NCBI GenBank assembly: GCA_913062745.1
Contig: CAJXXJ010000132.1
Coordinates: forward strand, 1 to 8,451
DNA from: an uncultured Phaeodactylibacter sp.
GTDB lineage: Bacteria > Bacteroidota > Bacteroidia > Chitinophagales > Saprospiraceae
Reading direction: 5' to 3'
DNA: 8,451 nucleotides
The translations under genes and the position numbers were made by a program. This document shows positions 1 to 7,569 of the stretch, in pieces. Each line of letters begins with the position of its first letter. The first letter of the stretch is position 1. The notes beneath the pieces are model-generated. The model had not been told where the DNA came from. It was given only the letters and a program-made list of their open reading frames with translations, and searched no databases.

Positions 1-2727
1 CCCGGCACCTATCAGGATATCAAGGACATCTCTGCCATCGCACAGTTTAAAGTCAAAGGCAAGGAAGACGAATACCTGCTGGCCTGGACCACCACGCCCT
101 GGACACTGCCGTCCAACACCGCCCTGGCAGTGGGCAAAAACATCACCTACGTCAAAGTGCGGGCGTACAACCGCTACACCGGGCAGCCGGGCACCGTCAT
201 CCTGGCCAAAGAGCGCCTAAACGCCTACTTCACTGAAGCGAATCCGAGCCTCAAACCCGAAGAGGTGAAGGCCGGCAATAAGCCGATCCCGTACCTCGAA
301 ATCCTGGGCGAGCTCAAAGGCAGCGAACTGGAAGGCCTGGAGTACGAGCAGCTGATGACGTACGTACAGCCCGGCCGCCCGGCCTTTAAGGTGCTGCTGG
401 GCGACTTCGTATCTACCGAAGACGGTACCGGCATCGTGCACATCGCGCCCACTTTTGGTGCAGATGACTTTCAGGTGGCCGCCAAATACGGCATCCCCCC
501 GCTCATGGTCAAAGACGAGGGCGGTAATGATATGCCGCTGGTCGACCGGCAGGGCCGCTTCGTGAAAGAAGTAACTGACTTTGCGGGCCGCTACGTCAAA
601 GACTACGGCCAAAAGGAAGACCGCCCGGTAGATGCCGACATCGTCATCAAGCTCAAGGAAGAGAACAAGCTGTTCCATTCCGAAAAGTACCTGCACTCCT
701 ATCCGCACTGCTGGCGTACCGACCGCCCGGTGCTCTACTACCCACTCGACAGCTGGTTTGTGAAAGCGACCGCCGCTAAGGAGCGCATGTTTGAGCTGAA
801 CAAAACCATCAACTGGAAACCGGCCTCTACCGGCGAGAACCGCTTCGGCAAATGGCTGGAAAACCTGCAGGACTGGAACCTTTCCCGCTCCCGTTACTGG
901 GGTATCCCGCTGCCCATCTGGCGCACAGCGGATGCTAAAGAGGAGAAGTGCATCGGTTCCGTGGAAGAGCTGCGCACCGAAGTGGAAAAAGCCAATCAGG
1001 CACTCGGCCTTAGCCAAAGCGTACCGGAAGACCTGCACCGCCCCTACATCGACGAGGTGGTGCTGGTATCGGACAGCGGTAAGGAGATGCGCCGCGAGGC
1101 CGACCTGATCGACGTATGGTTCGACTCCGGCTCTATGCCGTACGCGCAGTGGCACTATCCGTTTGAAAACAAGGAAGTGTTCGAGCGCAAATTCCCGGCT
1201 AACTTCATCGCCGAAGGCGTTGATCAGACGCGGGGCTGGTTCTATACCCTGCACGCGATCGCTACGATGGTATTCGACAGTGTAGCTTACAAAAATGTGG
1301 TCTCCAACGGCCTGGTGCTTGATGCAGACGGCAACAAAATGTCTAAGTCTAAGGGCAATGTGGTCGACCCCTTTGGTGCCATCGAAAACTACGGGGCAGA
1401 TGCCGTACGCTGGTACATGATGGCGAATGCCAACCCCTGGGACAACCTCAAGTTTTCCCTGGAGGGGGTAGGGGAAGTGCAGCGTAAGTTCTTCGGCACC
1501 CTGTACAACACCTACTCTTTCTTTGCGCTTTACGCAAATATCGATCAGTTTGACAACAAGGCCGGACAGCTGCCCATGTCGGATCGCCCGGAGATCGACC
1601 GCTGGATCATCAGCCTGCTCAACAGCCTGGTGCAGGAAGTCGACGGGGATTACGCCAACTACGAGCCCACGCAGGCTGCCCGTAAGATTCAGGCCTTTGT
1701 GGTAGACAATCTGAGCAACTGGTACGTCCGCCTGTGCCGCCGCCGTTTCTGGAAGCCCTCTCAGCAGCAGAATGGCTCAGGAGCACAGATGGATGCCGAC
1801 AAGCTTGCCGCTTATCAGACCCTGTACGAGTGCCTGTCCACGGTCTCCAAGCTGTTGTCTCCCGTATCGCCCTTCTTTGGCGACTGGCTGTACCGCAATC
1901 TGAACGAGGCTACCGGCCTGGAGCCGCATGAGTCGGTGCACCTGGCTGATTTCCCCACAGCAGATGCTTCCAGGATCGATAAAGGCCTGGAGCAGCGCAT
2001 GGATTATGCACAGCGCATCTCCTCCCTCACCTTTGCTTTGCGCAAAAAGGAGGACCTGCGCGTACGCCAGCCTCTTCAGAAAATCATGCTGCCGGTGCTG
2101 GATAAATCCTTCCAGCAGCAAGTGGAGCAGGTCAGTGAGCTGATCGCCAGCGAGGTCAATGTAAAAGCCATTGAATACCTCGACGATACGGCCGGCGTGC
2201 TCAAGAAAAAAATCAAGCCAAACTTCAAGACCCTGGGGCGCCGCCTGGGTAAGGATATGAAGGAAGCGGCCCAACAGATCAACAGCATGACGCAGGAGGA
2301 TATCGCCAAAATTGAGGATACCGGCACCTACACCCTGCAGGCCAATGGCAATACCTACGAGCTGACCCGCGAAGACTTCGAAATCACGGCTGAGGATATC
2401 CCCGGCCTGCTCGTCGCCAATGACGGTAAGCTTACGGTTGCACTGGATGTGACCCTTACGCCCGAGCTGGAAGCAGAAGGCATGGCGCGTGATATCGTCA
2501 ACCGCATCCAAAATATCCGCAAGGACAGCGGGTTTGAGGTGACGGATAAGATCAAAGTGACCCTGCAGCAGGCAGACTCGGTAGTGCCTGCCGTATCCCG
2601 GTTCGGCGATTACATCAAAGCGGAAACCCTGACCGCAGACCTGGAGCTGGCCGAAACGGTAAGCAACGGCCATGAAATTGAGCTCCCGGGAGACGTGAAG
2701 GTGCAGATACAGGTGGAAAAAGCCTAA
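1..2727 (+). CDS. ileS: Isoleucyl-tRNA synthetase, 5'-truncated by the window edge
   Basis: Cytoplasmic class I aminoacyl-tRNA synthetase that attaches isoleucine to tRNA-Ile and edits mischarged valine. The reading frame is open from base 1, and 908 residues are visible. Roughly the first 200, including the HIGH signature, lie outside the window. The editing (CP1) domain shows the threonine-rich WTTTPWTLPSN motif at 85-117 and GTGIVHIAP followed by GADD at 424-468. Next come YWGIPLPIW (895-921), GVDQTRGWFY near 1216-1245 and the ATP-binding KMSKS loop (1336-1350). The anticodon-binding region carries NWYVRLCRRRFW near 1720-1752. The C-terminal part contains a segment of the kind TPELEAEGMARDIVNRIQ and has no CxxC zinc-finger pairs. 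That points to the longer 'type 2' IleRS group, known from Bacteroidota among others. An internal GTG at 130 is not the start, because the conserved editing motif lies before it. The gene ends at a strong terminator. The identification is secure; the type 2 assignment is inferred from the C-terminus. Confidence 0.98.
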   Translation, partial: PGTYQDIKDISAIAQFKVKGKEDEYLLAWTTTPWTLPSNTALAVGKNITYVKVRAYNRYTGQPGTVILAKERLNAYFTEANPSLKPEEVKAGNKPIPYLEILGELKGSELEGLEYEQLMTYVQPGRPAFKVLLGDFVSTEDGTGIVHIAPTFGADDFQVAAKYGIPPLMVKDEGGNDMPLVDRQGRFVKEVTDFAGRYVKDYGQKEDRPVDADIVIKLKEENKLFHSEKYLHSYPHCWRTDRPVLYYPLDSWFVKATAAKERMFELNKTINWKPASTGENRFGKWLENLQDWNLSRSRYWGIPLPIWRTADAKEEKCIGSVEELRTEVEKANQALGLSQSVPEDLHRPYIDEVVLVSDSGKEMRREADLIDVWFDSGSMPYAQWHYPFENKEVFERKFPANFIAEGVDQTRGWFYTLHAIATMVFDSVAYKNVVSNGLVLDADGNKMSKSKGNVVDPFGAIENYGADAVRWYMMANANPWDNLKFSLEGVGEVQRKFFGTLYNTYSFFALYANIDQFDNKAGQLPMSDRPEIDRWIISLLNSLVQEVDGDYANYEPTQAARKIQAFVVDNLSNWYVRLCRRRFWKPSQQQNGSGAQMDADKLAAYQTLYECLSTVSKLLSPVSPFFGDWLYRNLNEATGLEPHESVHLADFPTADASRIDKGLEQRMDYAQRISSLTFALRKKEDLRVRQPLQKIMLPVLDKSFQQQVEQVSELIASEVNVKAIEYLDDTAGVLKKKIKPNFKTLGRRLGKDMKEAAQQINSMTQEDIAKIEDTGTYTLQANGNTYELTREDFEITAEDIPGLLVANDGKLTVALDVTLTPELEAEGMARDIVNRIQNIRKDSGFEVTDKIKVTLQQADSVVPAVSRFGDYIKAETLTADLELAETVSNGHEIELPGDVKVQIQVEKA

Positions 2728-2734
2728 ACAAAAT

Positions 2735-2760
2735 AAGCCCGGCCTGAAAAGGCCGGGCTT
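2735..2760. terminator. Bidirectional intrinsic terminator between convergent genes
   Basis: A perfect inverted repeat begins 7 bases after the ileS stop. The arms are AAGCCCGGCC (2735-2744) and GGCCGGGCTT (2751-2760), with a TGAAAA loop. On the minus strand the hairpin is followed by TTATTTTGTTT, a good U-rich tail for the protease gene arriving from the right. On the plus strand the stem itself ends in CTTT, followed by a weaker tail, which still fits ileS termination. Only about 43 bases separate it from the protease stop codon, so one element probably serves both genes. Confidence 0.9.
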
Positions 2761-2803
2761 TCACAAATGGGGTTTAGGTGTCAGACTCGAGGGTTTTAGG
2801 GGT

Positions 2804-4765
2804 TTACAGGGTGTCTATGATCAGGGGTTTGGTAATATATCGGTCGCCGTAGCGAAGAACGAGTTGGTATAGTCCGGCCGGTAGGTGGCCGATCGTTAGC
2901 CTTTCAAGGTGGATACCTTCGGCTTGCCGAGTAAAGTTCAGTTGTTGTACTACTGGTTTTCCGTGCAGGTCAAGCAATTGAAGCTGAACGTTTTGCTCCG
3001 TGCGTAATTCATATTCTATCTGCACGCTTCCGGAGGCCGGGTTCGGCCATACTTTAATGTGGCTCGCCATCCCTGGCGGTACAGGAGAGTTATGCAACAT
3101 TACACCGGAAGCACTTCCCCCGGCCAGCGAGCTGCCGCCCGATTCACACAGGGTATCCACCACTTGTGCCACGAACAGCTCTTCTGCGGCAAAGCCCTCT
3201 TCCAGCGAAATTTGGTGACCTGCCTGGAACAGTACGGTCGCCCCTGGCGTGATTGCCTGCCCGGCGGAAGTGATAAGATTGCTGGCATTGTAGACAGCTG
3301 GGGCTATCGGAGTATCGCTTACGACCCGATCAGTAAAATCGTCACAGCTGCAGCTGCTGGACAGACAGCCCGCACTCATGATAGTGCTTCGGATCACATC
3401 GCCGGACTGTGGCCCGAAGCCAAAGCTGAAATTCATACCCACTGCACTTATTTGGTGACAATAGCTCATGATGAAGCCTCCATCCATAGGTAAAATTGGA
3501 CTGTCTTCATCAAAGCAGCTATTTCCCTCCGGGGTACTTCCGTTATCAAAAGCGGTTTGATTGCCACAATCGTCAATTTGGGTATCATTGCCATTCCAAA
3601 CACAAGCGTGCGTATGCCTGGAACCCAGCACATGACCCATTTCGTGCGTGAATATATTCAATTCCCAGGAATAGACTGGAAAGTCCAGAATGGGGTTAAG
3701 TAACCCCAGGCTCACACAGTAGGGGCCGGGATCACTGCTGCCCCCGCAAATACCGCCAATGCCATACGCCCTACCACATAAACTGATTCCGTCGCCATTA
3801 TCAGTAAACTTTGAGCTGATCAAGTGAGCCAAGTCCCCCTCAAATGTAGGTCGGTTGTCGACAAAGGCATCGAGGACATTTCCGCAGTCTGTAGTAGCAT
3901 AAGGGTCTTCTTCATCCCAGACGAAAATCTTCGATAGCTCAACTTTTACGTCCTCGTTCCTGAAGATCAACTGAGATTCGCTAAATAATTCTAGAGCATA
4001 GTCTACTGTGTTGATGAATGCTGAGCTATTATTCTGGTACAATGCGAAGTCACATTCCAGGTAAACCTTTACACAATTAGAGGCATCGCTCGGGCTTAGA
4101 TCATTATGCATCAACCGCTGGCCAGAAGCCCGGTCGGGGGTCTGGCAGAAAGCATTGAGCGTGTGTTTCAGGTGGCGGTCGTTATACATGATGTACCAAT
4201 CGCCACCTTCTAGCGTCCGGTCTTGCTGTATTATCTGATTACCCTGATCGTTCGCGATTAGAATTCGCACGTGATTTCTGAACATAGAGACCGAGGCAAT
4301 GGAGCCGGGTTCTCCCTGTACGATACCATGGTAGAATATGCCCGGAGCATGTACAAGCGTATGCTTTCCTGAGGCACTGACGGCTTCAAAGCCCTCCGAA
4401 ATAAGCTGTACTTTTGTCAGCTGCAGGGTAGTTTTCTGCCCGTCGGGCAGTGGAATTTGAAATGTTATATTCCTGGCGGGTGCAGCAACGTATTGTTCCA
4501 GCTTTCTCCTGTCCAACCGGAGCGTAGTAGCAGTATGAAGTTGTCGTTCGTAGCGGTTTTGATGGGTGGCTGCCCCCCTCGTAAACCAATCCAGGCTTTC
4601 AAAGGGTACTTTTTTTACTATTAGCCCCTGAATCAATTCGTGTAAAGGGGATGTCGGTTGTTTATTGGCGCGGCTGGCATCCATATTTTGGGCTATCGTC
4701 AGCCCCTGCAAACCAATGAGGCAAGGGCCAAGCAGTGAGAGTAGGAAAAGGGTTAGGTATTTCAT
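2804..4765 (-). CDS. Secreted M12B-like zinc metalloprotease with T9SS type A sorting domain
   Basis: Predicted extracellular or cell-surface endopeptidase of 653 residues. A Sec signal peptide covers about residues 1-26 (hydrophobic core LTLFLLSLLG, likely cleavage after IAQ). A propeptide-like region of about 200 residues follows. The catalytic domain spans about 230-475 and has the zinc motif HEMGHVLGSRH at 374-384 (H374, H378, H384 as ligands, E375 as catalytic base). A Met-turn candidate, IMSY, lies at 432-435. The region is cysteine-rich (13 Cys between 231 and 474), which suggests disulfides. Residues about 483-542, with AGQAITPGATVLFQAG and an EEGF turn, look like the '3-coathanger stack' module common in Bacteroidota secreted proteins. 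The T9SS type A sorting domain is about 570-653, with KVWPNPASGS and LPAGLYQLVLRYGD. The ATG at 4763-4765 directly begins the signal peptide. The gene lies 39 bases after the fibre-like gene and is probably co-transcribed with it. The substrate is unknown. The family call is firm; the exact M12 subfamily is less sure. Confidence 0.93.
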   Translation of the reverse strand: MKYLTLFLLSLLGPCLIGLQGLTIAQNMDASRANKQPTSPLHELIQGLIVKKVPFESLDWFTRGAATHQNRYERQLHTATTLRLDRRKLEQYVAAPARNITFQIPLPDGQKTTLQLTKVQLISEGFEAVSASGKHTLVHAPGIFYHGIVQGEPGSIASVSMFRNHVRILIANDQGNQIIQQDRTLEGGDWYIMYNDRHLKHTLNAFCQTPDRASGQRLMHNDLSPSDASNCVKVYLECDFALYQNNSSAFINTVDYALELFSESQLIFRNEDVKVELSKIFVWDEEDPYATTDCGNVLDAFVDNRPTFEGDLAHLISSKFTDNGDGISLCGRAYGIGGICGGSSDPGPYCVSLGLLNPILDFPVYSWELNIFTHEMGHVLGSRHTHACVWNGNDTQIDDCGNQTAFDNGSTPEGNSCFDEDSPILPMDGGFIMSYCHQISAVGMNFSFGFGPQSGDVIRSTIMSAGCLSSSCSCDDFTDRVVSDTPIAPAVYNASNLITSAGQAITPGATVLFQAGHQISLEEGFAAEELFVAQVVDTLCESGGSSLAGGSASGVMLHNSPVPPGMASHIKVWPNPASGSVQIEYELRTEQNVQLQLLDLHGKPVVQQLNFTRQAEGIHLERLTIGHLPAGLYQLVLRYGDRYITKPLIIDTL

Positions 4766-4804
4766 GGTCTGGAGTTTTTTATGAGAAATAATCTGAAGGT
4801 AGCC

Positions 4805-6274
4805 CTACTGCATACTCACCAGAACCAAAACTAAACCCCGGCCTTCCTCCAGGCTGGTCATCGCCTTACCGACAATGGCACCCTGTGCAGTTGCGTAATC
4901 CTGCACTTTCATAGCATGGCCGGGAGTGGCAGAAGTGGTCAGCAGGTCGCCTGGCTGTACAGGGCCATAGGAGGCGTCCACGTAGCAGTATACCCGGCCC
5001 ACGATAGCCACCGGCACATCACCATCCGCTATGGTGCCTTCCTGGCCCAGGAGCATTGCGGTCTGTATGCCGTTTGCCCCGCTTACCACGCCGGCTACCA
5101 AACGGTCGTGCGCATGTTGGCTCAGCTTGAGTTCACCAGGGTGCTCCGGGTCAATGGAGAGCAGCATACCTGGCTGTGGGCGGCTGTGGGGCTCAATGGT
5201 GTTTACCCGGAAGCGCTCTGCCAGGTCGGCCCCGGTGACGGTGATCCGCTTTTTGACGTCCACTTCGGTATCCGAAATGGTCATCATGTCCTCACCGGCC
5301 GCGTGGAAGCGGATATCGCCAGCCTGGTTGTCGATATACAGTTCGGAGGCGCCTATATTATACGCCAGCCCCGCAAATTGATTGCTGCCCAGAGAAAGTC
5401 GGCCCCAAACGTTGAGCGCCTCCGTCAGAGTGGTGTTGCCCTCTATGCGGGTATTGCCTTCTACCTCCAGGAAGAAGCCGGGGGCCGGATTGTCTGTACC
5501 GATACCCACCTGATCGCCGTCATCCCAGAGCTGGCTGGGCCCCAATTGGCTGGAGCCGGTAAATTTGGCGACATAATTCTGAGAACCACTAATTTCATTG
5601 CTAGAGAGCAGCTGGTACCAATCTGTGCCCCAGGCCGGCTCGTTGCCAGCTGCCCGGCGGGTAAAAATACCGCTTTCATCAAAGAACAGCTGATGGTCGT
5701 GGCTGCTCGCGCCGGGCGAAAGTGTTAGCATACCCCCGTGGGTGCCGCTGCCTTCGGCCAGTCCAACCACGTTGCGCTGCTTCAGCTCGAAGTAGGCTTC
5801 GTCCACGTAAGTTATGGGGCCGTCGTCGGCGGTTTGATTGTCATCAAAGTGGATACGGCCGTAAAAGTCGCCCGTAGTATGGGTGTTGCCCTCGGTGTGC
5901 AGTTCAAAGGCTGGTGCCTCCGTACCTACGCCAACTAGCCCTTCGGCCGTTATTGTCATGCGCGGCGTGAGCGACGGGTAACCGGTGCTCATTTGCAGCA
6001 TAGCCGGAAAGCCATCGTTGCTGATCGTGCCGGTGGCAGTGGCACTAAGGGTAGCGCCGGGGTGGTAGAAACCGTCGTTTACCCATCCCTGCAGCAGAAT
6101 GCTACCCAGCAGGTCGCCATCTACCACCGGGTTGCGGCCGGTGAGAGGGTTGTATCCGTTGTTTTTGTTAATCTTTAGCTCCGGGTTCTGGCCCGAGATT
6201 TGAGCCTGTATGTCATTGAGCATCAGGGACAAAAACAGAATAGGTAATAGTAAGATTCGAATTTTCATAACCAT
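4805..6274 (-). CDS. Secreted tail-fibre-like protein with conserved C-terminal module, function unknown
   Basis: A 489-residue protein that I cannot assign to a characterised function. The N-terminus is a clear signal peptide (MKIRILLLPILFLSLMLNDIQAQ), probably cut near residue 24. Met3 (ATG ending at 6268) is an equally good start. The body has two copies of a fibre-type motif, VGVGTEAPAFELHTEGN (114-130) and VGIGTDNPAPGFFLEVEGN (256-274). In Bacteroidota and phage fibres this G-G-T-P...V-GN pattern often marks beta-rich, possibly trimeric stalks. Residues about 335-346 (ISDTEVDVKKRI) lead into a compact C-terminal domain at 347-489, starting GADLAERFRV. That domain contains VAGVVSGANG, PVAIVGRVYCYVD, PVQPGDLLTTS and AIVGKAMTSLEEG, and the protein ends VLVLVSMQ. 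The layout recalls modules that cap fibre-like proteins. No T9SS sorting domain is present, so its final location (periplasm, surface or outside) is open. Its stop lies 39 bases before the protease gene, suggesting an operon. It could be an adhesin or a structural surface protein. Confidence 0.8.
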   Translation of the reverse strand: MVMKIRILLLPILFLSLMLNDIQAQISGQNPELKINKNNGYNPLTGRNPVVDGDLLGSILLQGWVNDGFYHPGATLSATATGTISNDGFPAMLQMSTGYPSLTPRMTITAEGLVGVGTEAPAFELHTEGNTHTTGDFYGRIHFDDNQTADDGPITYVDEAYFELKQRNVVGLAEGSGTHGGMLTLSPGASSHDHQLFFDESGIFTRRAAGNEPAWGTDWYQLLSSNEISGSQNYVAKFTGSSQLGPSQLWDDGDQVGIGTDNPAPGFFLEVEGNTRIEGNTTLTEALNVWGRLSLGSNQFAGLAYNIGASELYIDNQAGDIRFHAAGEDMMTISDTEVDVKKRITVTGADLAERFRVNTIEPHSRPQPGMLLSIDPEHPGELKLSQHAHDRLVAGVVSGANGIQTAMLLGQEGTIADGDVPVAIVGRVYCYVDASYGPVQPGDLLTTSATPGHAMKVQDYATAQGAIVGKAMTSLEEGRGLVLVLVSMQ

Positions 6275-6363
6275 GGATTTTAGGGTTAAAAGTTATTTGA
6301 TTGGGAATAATCCGGGCCCACTTCAGTAGCAAGCAGGCCCGGCAGTCCGGATACGGGGCCTGA
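6275..6363 (-). promoter_or_regulatory. Gap with hairpin and weak promoter-like box upstream of the fibre gene
   Basis: This 89-base gap separates the patatin stop from the fibre-like gene. A 7-bp stem is visible: CCGGGCC at 6312-6318 pairs with GGCCCGG at 6336-6342 around a 17-base loop. On the minus strand it is followed by ATTATTCCC, which is A/T-rich but not a true U-tract, so it could be a weak terminator or attenuator. Further on, TAACTTTT (6288-6295, read on the minus strand) matches seven of eight positions of the Bacteroidota -7 box TAnnTTTG, and it lies close to the start codon. I see no clear -33 TTTG partner. Together these hint that the fibre and protease genes may have their own transcription start. 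Confidence 0.3.
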
Positions 6364-7569
6364 TCAGGCACGAAGCTTTTCCGGCTGCTTGGGCTGGAAG
6401 TTTTCGAGTGCTTTACGGGCCTGATCTTCACCGTGCTGTTGCCGCTGCGCGAGCAGAGCTTCGCTGGCCTCCAGAAAGTCTCCCAGTTCGTCATCCTGCG
6501 GTTCAATCAGAATGGAACGGAACTTTTTAAGAGGGGTCTCGCTTAGTTGGCCCCGGGCATGGCTGTGTTTGCGCAGCTCTACTTCCGCGCCCTGCTCTTC
6601 CAGTTGCTCGAGTATGGAATTCAGCTGCATGAAGTGAGCGGTATCATTGGTGAAGATTTCGCTGAGCGTAATTTCCTGCAGCGACCGCAAGCCAATCTGC
6701 AGTAGGTTAGCGCCCGTATGGCTCTTTTCCGTAATCCCTCCGTTCGCACAGTTGATAATTACAATAGTATACTCTGCATCCTCAGGGTCCTGATTGATCC
6801 GGCTAATCACGTCTCCGAGAGGAGAGATATTACGGATGCCTCCATCCACCAGATTCCTGGAAGGAGTGGAATGGGTATTATAGCGGATTTCCTGTACTGG
6901 TTCCCATACCATGGGCACCACCGTAGAAGCCAGGACTCCATTTACAAAATCTTCATTGCTGTTAAAGTCGGAGTGAGTTACTGCAGAGTATCGCCCATCA
7001 TCAAGCGAAACGTACCCGCACAGAAACTCACTGCCTACGATAGCTTTCTGATCCAGGAGCTTGCTCAGCTTTTCGCGCAGCGGGCTGTTGTCAGCCAGCG
7101 CTTTAAAGTTGGGCAGTTGCTCCCCGGCTTCCTGGGCAATTGCTTCCATAAGCTGCCGGAAGTAGGCTTTGCGTTTCTTTTTAGACAGCAGCAGCCCCAA
7201 GCCTTTGAAGAAGCCCAGTTTGAATTCAAGATTCGGAAAGAATTGTTTTTGAAGGCTCTTTGCATCCAGTTTCGGCCGCAGTTCTCCCGTGCTTGGGTCC
7301 GTCTCGATAAAATCGGAAGTGTAGATCTCGGACACTCCGTTCAGGGCAACCTGTCCCCAGAGCTCGTTCAGCTCTTCCATTTTGTCCATTGCTACCATAA
7401 CGCCGTTCAGGGCACCAACGGATACGCCGGATATGATGTCGAACCGCATGGGCCCGCCATTTGGGTTGATGCGCTTCCATTGCTGCTGCAGGTGGTTCAG
7501 CGCTCCCAATTGGAAGGCGCCTTTAAATCCGCCGCCGCTCAATACTAATGCATACTTCTGCTTTTTCAT
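6364..7569 (-). CDS. Patatin-like phospholipase family protein
   Basis: Predicted serine lipid acyl hydrolase of 401 residues using a Ser-Asp dyad. With numbering from the ATG at 7567-7569, the oxyanion-hole loop SGGGFKGAFQLG is at 11-22, the nucleophile motif GVSVG at 48-52 (Ser50) and the DGG motif at 242-244 (Asp242). All three hallmark elements are present in the usual order, so the enzyme should be active. Between nucleophile and aspartate lies LGFFKGLGLLLSKKKRK (118-134), a hydrophobic stretch followed by a basic cluster that could touch membranes. The C-terminal tail is charged and glutamine-rich. The frame extends upstream to a TTG at 7677, but the extra 36 residues lack family features and the ATG sits eight residues before the oxyanion loop. 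I therefore chose the ATG. There is no signal peptide, so it is probably cytoplasmic or inner-membrane-associated. The natural substrate is unknown. No defence partner such as a nucleotidyltransferase is adjacent, so a role in immunity is not supported. Confidence 0.92.
   Translation of the reverse strand: MKKQKYALVLSGGGFKGAFQLGALNHLQQQWKRINPNGGPMRFDIISGVSVGALNGVMVAMDKMEELNELWGQVALNGVSEIYTSDFIETDPSTGELRPKLDAKSLQKQFFPNLEFKLGFFKGLGLLLSKKKRKAYFRQLMEAIAQEAGEQLPNFKALADNSPLREKLSKLLDQKAIVGSEFLCGYVSLDDGRYSAVTHSDFNSNEDFVNGVLASTVVPMVWEPVQEIRYNTHSTPSRNLVDGGIRNISPLGDVISRINQDPEDAEYTIVIINCANGGITEKSHTGANLLQIGLRSLQEITLSEIFTNDTAHFMQLNSILEQLEEQGAEVELRKHSHARGQLSETPLKKFRSILIEPQDDELGDFLEASEALLAQRQQHGEDQARKALENFQPKQPEKLRA

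Noticed and set aside
217..1254. 345-codon open frame on the minus strand
   Set aside because: It is fully antisense to conserved ileS motifs, and its translation shows no recognisable domain. Long antisense frames are expected opposite GC-rich coding DNA.
1777..2673. 298-codon open frame on the minus strand
   Set aside because: Antisense to the anticodon-binding and C-terminal part of ileS, with no family features; treated as a codon-bias shadow.
4916..5728. 270-codon open frame on the plus strand
   Set aside because: Antisense to the fibre-like gene, which has a signal peptide and conserved motifs in its own frame. The plus-strand product shows no domain.
4805..6274. Fibre-like gene as part of a prophage
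   Set aside because: It has a bacterial signal peptide, and no other phage structural, lysis or integration gene is nearby.
6718..7548. 276-codon open frame on the plus strand
   Set aside because: Antisense to the patatin gene, whose catalytic motifs are intact on the minus strand.
6364..7569. Patatin as an effector of an anti-phage system such as CBASS
   Set aside because: No nucleotidyltransferase, sensor or other defence gene is next to it. The neighbours are a secreted fibre-like protein and a sigma factor.
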